A DNA stretch of 8,028 nucleotides from JAHFUI01 sp041485905. GTDB lineage: Bacteria > Acidobacteriota > Vicinamibacteria > Vicinamibacterales > CAVVIG01. Positions 4,568 through 8,028 of the stretch are shown one piece after another; the stretch's first letter is position 1; the number at the start of each line of letters is the position of its first letter. The notes under the pieces were generated by a model. That model was not told the origin of the DNA and did not search any database. It saw only the letters and a program-made list of their open reading frames with translations. A program made the position numbers and the translations under genes. The stretch spans positions 1 to 8,028 of the forward strand of contig JBGPKK010000207.1 in assembly GCA_041485905.1 (NCBI GenBank). The letters run 5' to 3'.

Positions 4568-6237
4568 CAGGCGACCTGGTAATCCTTGAACCGCGCTCGC
4601 AGCGCTGACTTCTGGAACTTGCCGGCCGACGTGCGCGGGATGGCGTCGATGAACTCGAAGGCATCGGGCAGCCAGAATTTCGGGAACTGCGGCGTCAGAA
4701 ACGCGCGTAGATCGTCAGCTGACGCCGTGGCCCCCGGCTTGAGCACGACGGTCGCGAGCGGGCGCTCGCTCCATTTCAGCGACGCGACCGGGATGACCGC
4801 CGCTTCGGCAACCGCGGGATGTCCCATGAGCGCGGACTCGAGCGCGACGGAACTGATCCACTCGCCGCCGGATTTGATCAGATCCTTCGATCGATCCTGA
4901 ATGCTCATCGTCGCGCGTTCGTCGATGGTGACGATGTCGCCGGTCCTGAACCAGCCGTCCTCGGTGAAACGGTCGCCGCAGTCGTCGCGCTGATAGTACG
5001 CTGCCGCGACCCACGGCCCCCTGACCTCCAGCTCGCCCATCGTCGTGCCGTCCCAGGGAACGAGGCCGTTCTCGTTGCGCGCGCGGATCTCGACGAAAGG
5101 CGACGGGCGTCCCTGTTTGGCGCGCTGCCGGTACTTCAGTTCATCGGACGCGTCCGCCAGATCGTGCGGCGTGTGCGACGCGGTCCCGAGCGGCGCCATC
5201 TCGGTCATGCCCCACGCGTGGACGACCCGGAGACCGTGGCGCTTTTCGAACGCCTCGATCATCGCCTGCGGAATCGCGGATCCGCCGACGACCATCGAGC
5301 GGAGCGCGGAGAGATCGTGCGCGCCGGGACTTGCGTCCAGAAACTGCAGGACGCCCATCCAGATTGTCGGGACGCCGGCCGTGATCGTCACGCGCTCGCG
5401 ATCGAAGAGATCGACGAGGCTGGCGGGATCGAGGTGCGGGCCGGGGAGGACCAGTGAGGCGCCTTGCATGGCGGCGGCGTACGGCAGTCCCCATGCGTTG
5501 GCGTGAAACATCGGGACGACCGGCATGACGACGTCGTGCTCGTCGATGCTGATGCAGCTCGGAAGCGAGATAGCGAGCGTGTGGAGCACGAGGGCACGGT
5601 GCGAGTAGAGGACGCCCTTCGGTTTACCGGTGGTGCCGGTCGTGTAGCACATCGCGGCCGCGGTCCGCTCGTCCGGGTCGGCCGGATCGGCCAGCGGCTC
5701 GGCGTCACCGAGCAGCGATTCGTAGTCGAGGCACTCGGTCGGCTGGCTTGCCGGGCCTGATAAGGCCCGGCCTACGTACGTGGGGCGGACCCTATCGGGT
5801 CCGCCGTCGTCCGCCCCGACAACAATCACATGACGCACGCGCGTCTGCGGCGCGACCTTCTCCCAAAGCGGCAGCAGCGTTTGATCGACGATGACGGCCT
5901 GATCGTCGGCGTCGTTTACGATGAAGACGAGCTCGTCAGGATGGAGGCGGAGGTTCAGCGTATGGAGGACGCCGCCCATCAGCGGAATGCCGAAGTACGC
6001 CTCCAGGTGCTGGTACTGATTCCAGGCGAGCGTGGCGACCCGATCGCCCGGCTTGATGCCCAGGCGCTGCAGCGCGGCGGCAAGCCGGCGGGCGCGGCCG
6101 GCGAAGTCCGCGTAGGTGTAGCGATGGATCGACGCGTCCGCGCGGCGCGTCACAACGGCGCGGCGGGGGAACACGCGCTCGGCATGGCGGAAGATGGCCG
6201 CGAGCGTCAGCGGGAAGTCCATCATGAGACCGTGCAT
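4567..6237 (-). CDS. AMP-dependent fatty acid-CoA ligase (FadD/AlkK-like acyl-CoA synthetase)
   Basis: This 556-residue adenylate-forming enzyme should activate a medium- or long-chain fatty acid with ATP and load it onto CoA, feeding beta-oxidation or lipid synthesis. Core motifs occur in order: phosphate-binding loop YTTGTTGKPKGV (198-209), MFHANAWG (243-250), GGSAIP (318-323), HAWGMTEMAPLG (340-351), GWFRTGDI (428-435), the hinge segment DRSKDLIKSGGEWIS (448-462), and the catalytic lysine in PRTSAGKFQ (K540). Length is normal for the family. Residues about 144-164 (including RPTYVGRALSGPA) are encoded by a palindromic-repeat unit in a loop before the P-loop and are not expected in relatives. 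ATG 6237 fits the MHGLMMDFPLTL start I recall for this family; no ribosome binding site is seen. The exact acyl substrate is unknown. Confidence 0.93.
   Translation of the reverse strand: MHGLMMDFPLTLAAIFRHAERVFPRRAVVTRRADASIHRYTYADFAGRARRLAAALQRLGIKPGDRVATLAWNQYQHLEAYFGIPLMGGVLHTLNLRLHPDELVFIVNDADDQAVIVDQTLLPLWEKVAPQTRVRHVIVVGADDGGPDRVRPTYVGRALSGPASQPTECLDYESLLGDAEPLADPADPDERTAAAMCYTTGTTGKPKGVLYSHRALVLHTLAISLPSCISIDEHDVVMPVVPMFHANAWGLPYAAAMQGASLVLPGPHLDPASLVDLFDRERVTITAGVPTIWMGVLQFLDASPGAHDLSALRSMVVGGSAIPQAMIEAFEKRHGLRVVHAWGMTEMAPLGTASHTPHDLADASDELKYRQRAKQGRPSPFVEIRARNENGLVPWDGTTMGELEVRGPWVAAAYYQRDDCGDRFTEDGWFRTGDIVTIDERATMSIQDRSKDLIKSGGEWISSVALESALMGHPAVAEAAVIPVASLKWSERPLATVVLKPGATASADDLRAFLTPQFPKFWLPDAFEFIDAIPRTSAGKFQKSALRARFKDYQVA
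5750..5805. repeat. Paired-hairpin repeat unit D, inside the fatty acid ligase gene
   Basis: Hairpin one is GCCGGGCCT (5750-5758), loop GATA, AGGCCCGGC (5763-5771). It is followed by CTACGTACGTGG and hairpin two GGCGGACCC (5784-5792), loop TATC, GGGTCCGCC (5797-5805). Both stems are perfect 9-mers, so this is the cleanest copy in the window. On the minus strand it is read as GGPDRVRPTYVGRALSGPA, in the same frame as unit A. Confidence 0.92.
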
Positions 6238-6244
6238 GGCGCGG

Positions 6245-6250
6245 ATTGTA
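6245..6250 (-). promoter_or_regulatory. Candidate -10 box (TACAAT) for the ligase gene
   Basis: TACAAT on the minus strand is separated by seven bases from ATG 6237, so transcription could begin at or next to the start codon. There is no ribosome binding site, and the -35 region (AGGTCG) is weak. Confidence 0.35.
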
Positions 6251-6335
6251 GATCAGAGAAGCCCTTCGACCTGATTGCGGAGGATCGTCAGCTCAATACT
6301 TTCGAGGAGTAGTTCTCGAGTGCGACGTTTCACGC

Positions 6336-6349
6336 CGGGGACGCCCCCG
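6336..6349. repeat. GC hairpin directly after the small IS110-linked ORF
   Basis: CGGGG (6336-6340), loop ACGC, CCCCG (6345-6349) begins right after the TGA of the 20-codon ORF. It may mark the right end of the IS110 element or help end transcription. No U-tract follows. Confidence 0.4.
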
Positions 6350-6412
6350 TCATTTCGTCGGCACGCGCGCCTTGAGCTCTTCGAACCAGGGTCGAAAATC
6401 ATCTCCACTCAT
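6350..6412 (-). CDS. 20-residue ORF overlapping the IS110 transposase stop (EELKARVPTK tail)
   Basis: The ORF starts with ATG 6412-6410, sharing bases with the transposase TGA (ATGA overlap), which favours translation by termination-reinitiation. It ends at TGA 6352-6350. The sequence is MSGDDFRPW followed by FEELKARVPTK, a charged, probably helical peptide. Another reading frame ending at 7981 encodes WTEELKQRVPTK. Over this 12-residue tail ten residues match, and five of the ten matching codons differ, each at a synonymous third position. That pattern implies selection on the peptide. It could be an accessory protein of the element, or a C-terminal extension that other transposases carry in frame. 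I know of no named function. Confidence 0.55.
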   Translation of the reverse strand: MSGDDFRPWFEELKARVPTK

Positions 6413-7692
6413 GCTGGACTGTCCGATTGAGCCGGGACGAGCTCGACGCGATAGCCAAGGGTTCGGAGTTCCCTGATCATCTTGGCGGCGCGCCGTTGCG
6501 CCCGCTGTTTGGTCACGGCCGGCCCGCGCTCCTCGTACGTGACACCCTGGTGCAGAATCTTCCAGATCAGGCGACACAACCGATGCGCGATCGCCCCGAT
6601 CGCTTGTGCATGCCCGAGTCGCGGCAGCAGACGACGATACACCACCTCAAAGATGCTGCCCTTGGTCTTCACGGCGGCGTTGGCCGCTTGATTCAGCAGG
6701 CGGCGCATCTGGCGGTTCCCCTTCGGCGAGCGGTGGCTGTAGTTCACGCCCGCGCTCTCGTCGTCGCCGGGGCAGGCGCCCACCCAGGAGGCGAGGCCCT
6801 TGGGCGACGGAAACGTCGCCGCGGCCGGCCCGACTTCGGCGATGATCTGCTGCGCCGAATCCACACCCAGCCCCGGCACAGCCGCCAAGCGCTGGACGGC
6901 CTCTTGGTGGGCGGTGAGCAGACGCGCCATCTCGTGATCCAGTTGCCCGATGTGCTCGTCGATCATGCGCAACTCCTCGAGCGCCATCTGCAGGAGCCGC
7001 CGGTAGACGGGATTCAGGTCGGTGCTGGCACCGAGCACGTCACACAACTGATCGTGCGTCGCCCGCAGGCGCTGATCGGCCAGCCCCGCCAGCGTCGCCG
7101 GGTTCGTCTCGCCGTCCGCGAGTGCCTGCAGCATGCGCCGGGCACTGGTCCCTAATAGATCCGACACCAGGCTCGACAACTTGATATGCGCTTCCTCGAG
7201 CAGACACTCTAGACGGTTCTGTAACCGCACGCGATTGCGCGTGACTTGGTGCTTGCGGCGCATCACCGTCCGCCAGAGCCGCTGCGCGACGTCCGGCACG
7301 AAACTCAACGTGAGTTCCTGCGCGGCTAATCGCTTCACCAAGCGTTCGGCATCGGGAAAATCCCTCTTCCGCCCGCGTGCGCCGCGATTCGACTGCGCCT
7401 GCGCCAGATGCAGGGTGCCCGAGAGCGGGCCGGCGCCCTCGCGCTGCTGGCGGCTCGGCTGCCAGTACCGCTCGAGCGCCTCCCACACCGGGCGCCAATA
7501 CTGCGCCGTTGATTCCATCACGACTTCCTCGACCTCGTGCGCGACGAGCCACGCGGCCAGCGCGCGCAGTTGGTCGGGACTGGTACCCACCACACGCTGC
7601 TCAAACGCGTACTCCCCCTCGACCGCGACGTCGGCCACCACCACGGCCAGCATCCGCTTGTGCACATCGATTCCCGCGATCCAGTTCGACAT
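6409..7692 (-). CDS. IS110-family transposase (DEDD/Ser recombinase)
   Basis: This 427-residue transposase of the bridge-RNA-guided IS110 family is apparently intact. The N-terminal RuvC-like domain shows the acidic set: D9 in IAGIDVHKRM, E60 in VVMESTAQYW, and D111 and D114 in KRDFPDAERLVK. A helical middle region (about 130-265) is followed by the helix-hairpin-helix stretch LAAVPGLGVDSAQQIIAEVG (269-288). The C-terminal Transposase_20 domain carries the predicted nucleophile S313 in CPGDDESAGVNYSHR. The start ATG 7692-7690 has a good AGGAGA site at 7704-7699. A tiny ORF overlaps the stop. The other IS110 start at the left edge is a different lineage. Nothing in the frame suggests decay, so the element may still be active. 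Confidence 0.95.
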   Translation of the reverse strand: MSNWIAGIDVHKRMLAVVVADVAVEGEYAFEQRVVGTSPDQLRALAAWLVAHEVEEVVMESTAQYWRPVWEALERYWQPSRQQREGAGPLSGTLHLAQAQSNRGARGRKRDFPDAERLVKRLAAQELTLSFVPDVAQRLWRTVMRRKHQVTRNRVRLQNRLECLLEEAHIKLSSLVSDLLGTSARRMLQALADGETNPATLAGLADQRLRATHDQLCDVLGASTDLNPVYRRLLQMALEELRMIDEHIGQLDHEMARLLTAHQEAVQRLAAVPGLGVDSAQQIIAEVGPAAATFPSPKGLASWVGACPGDDESAGVNYSHRSPKGNRQMRRLLNQAANAAVKTKGSIFEVVYRRLLPRLGHAQAIGAIAHRLCRLIWKILHQGVTYEERGPAVTKQRAQRRAAKMIRELRTLGYRVELVPAQSDSPA

Positions 7693-7698
7693 CGGACG

Positions 7699-7704
7699 TC
7701 TCCT
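7699..7704 (-). promoter_or_regulatory. Ribosome binding site of the IS110 transposase
   Basis: AGGAGA on the minus strand lies six bases before ATG 7692. The two IS110 genes have clear ribosome binding sites while the resident genes do not, which points to different translation habits for mobile and host genes. Confidence 0.7.
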
Positions 7705-7980
7705 GGCGGGAGCGGAGAACGTGCTCGGGTTGTCTCACTCAGGGTCACAGGCTATCGCGGCGCTCACCGAACGCATCAACGACGCCCAGTTATTCGCTCT
7801 AGTACGCACGCTCCGGATCATCCAATTGAACGGACTCGACAGCTCCACTGGTTCGTCGATCTCACCGCTCCGCGCCGCGGCCATTCTGCCAAACGCTGGA
7901 TCGATTTTCATGAGATTTCGCGAGCTGCGCCGCGCAGATCCCCCCCACGCGCGGCGCCTCGGTCCAGCGGTCGTTCGGGC
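7705..7980 (-). ncRNA. Non-coding leader of the IS110 element, candidate bridge RNA region
   Basis: About 275 bases precede the transposase. In IS110-group elements this leader encodes the bridge RNA that pairs with donor and target DNA. In transposase sense the most stable structure is GCGCCGCGC, a 13-base G-rich loop, then GCGCGGCGC (7957-7949 with 7935-7927). The rest contains only short stems such as GGAT/ATCC around 7820. Exact RNA limits, promoter and guide loops cannot be set by eye. A 58-codon frame (7911-7735) crosses the region but has no ribosome binding site. Confidence 0.4.
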
Positions 7981-8028
7981 TCACTTGGTCGGCACGCGCT
8001 GTTTCAGCTCCTCTGTCCAGTTGAGGAC
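7981..8028 (-). CDS. C-terminal end of an unknown ORF (VLNWTEELKQRVPTK), cut by window edge
   Basis: Fifteen codons are visible, ending at TGA 7983-7981. The tail WTEELKQRVPTK closely matches the 20-residue ORF behind the IS110 transposase, with mostly synonymous codon differences. It may be the same kind of small ORF following another IS110 transposase just outside the window, or the C-terminus of a longer protein. The start and family are not visible. Confidence 0.5.
   Translation of the reverse strand, partial: VLNWTEELKQRVPTK

Larger units (their letters stand above)
6350..7980 (-). mobile_element. IS110-family insertion sequence (ends not resolved)
   Basis: The unit holds a 288-nt leader, a full transposase and a short overlapping ORF. 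IS110 elements lack classical terminal inverted repeats and make no clear target duplication, so the true ends cannot be fixed by eye. The limits given are the stop of the small ORF and the stop of the preceding foreign reading frame. A long leader with a short tail fits the IS110 rather than the IS1111 subgroup. The 12-mer GTCGGCACGCGC occurs at 6357-6368 and 7989-8000, but this is explained by homologous peptide tails. Confidence 0.65.

Noticed and set aside
305..5805. Hairpin units as a CRISPR array
   Set aside because: The copies are palindromic pairs scattered across genes, without regular spacing or unique spacers, and no cas gene is present.
6302..6319. TCGAG/CTCGA hairpin upstream of the ligase
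   Set aside because: A five-base stem with an eight-base loop is expected by chance in this composition.
7735..7911. 58-codon frame (starting MKIDPAFGRM) in the IS110 leader
   Set aside because: It has no ribosome binding site or recognisable motif and crosses the region expected to hold the bridge RNA. It is kept only as a remote possibility.
1..7980. Composite transposon formed by the two IS110 elements
   Set aside because: The two transposases belong to different lineages and the genes between them look like ordinary chromosomal genes; nothing shows joint mobility.
6357..8000. 12-bp direct repeat GTCGGCACGCGC (6357-6368, 7989-8000) as an IS110 target duplication
   Set aside because: The match extends as a conserved peptide with synonymous differences, so homologous coding sequence explains it better; IS110 elements do not usually make such duplications.

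Overview
The window is high-GC bacterial DNA, and every gene I can support lies on the minus strand. Gene style, the winged-helix regulator/membrane-protein pair, and the many short palindromic repeats (some read through in frame as peptides such as VRLKPDTTYA and YVGRALSGPA) suggest an Acidobacteriota chromosome, most likely class Vicinamibacteria. That assignment is inference from remembered genomes and could not be tested here.

Layout from left to right. (1) Positions 1-40 hold the first codons of an IS110-family transposase cut by the window edge, preceded by a short leader with a bridge-RNA-like hairpin. (2) At 154-1330 are an ECF sigma factor gene and, overlapping its end, a single-pass membrane protein that is probably its anti-sigma partner. 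(3) At 1443-2424 are a six-helix membrane protein and a winged-helix regulator, overlapping at GTGGGTAA. (4) At 2540-4396 are an Nramp/MntH metal transporter and a UspA-type stress protein, with a consensus -10 box and a palindromic candidate operator before mntH. (5) At 4567-6237 is an AMP-dependent fatty acid-CoA ligase. (6) At 6350-7980 is a complete IS110-family transposase with a 288-nt leader, followed by a 20-codon ORF overlapping its stop as ATGA. (7) At 7981-8028 is the end of another reading frame encoding nearly the same peptide tail (EELKQRVPTK).

The most unusual feature is a family of paired hairpins of the form hairpin, GTACGTGG-like spacer, hairpin. Four such pairs lie inside protein-coding genes and keep the frame: two in the anti-sigma protein, one in the linker between sigma domains 2 and 4, and one in a loop of the ligase N-terminal domain. 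This recalls Rickettsia palindromic elements. Other repeat types fill the intergenic spaces, often supplying or touching stop codons, and one is read as the N-terminus of the winged-helix regulator.

The second notable signal is the tiny ORF behind the IS110 transposase. Its conserved tail differs from the right-edge copy at synonymous third positions, which suggests a translated and selected peptide.

Functionally, the core genes are two regulator/membrane-protein pairs, a metal uptake/stress pair, and fatty acid activation. They sit between two different IS110 elements.
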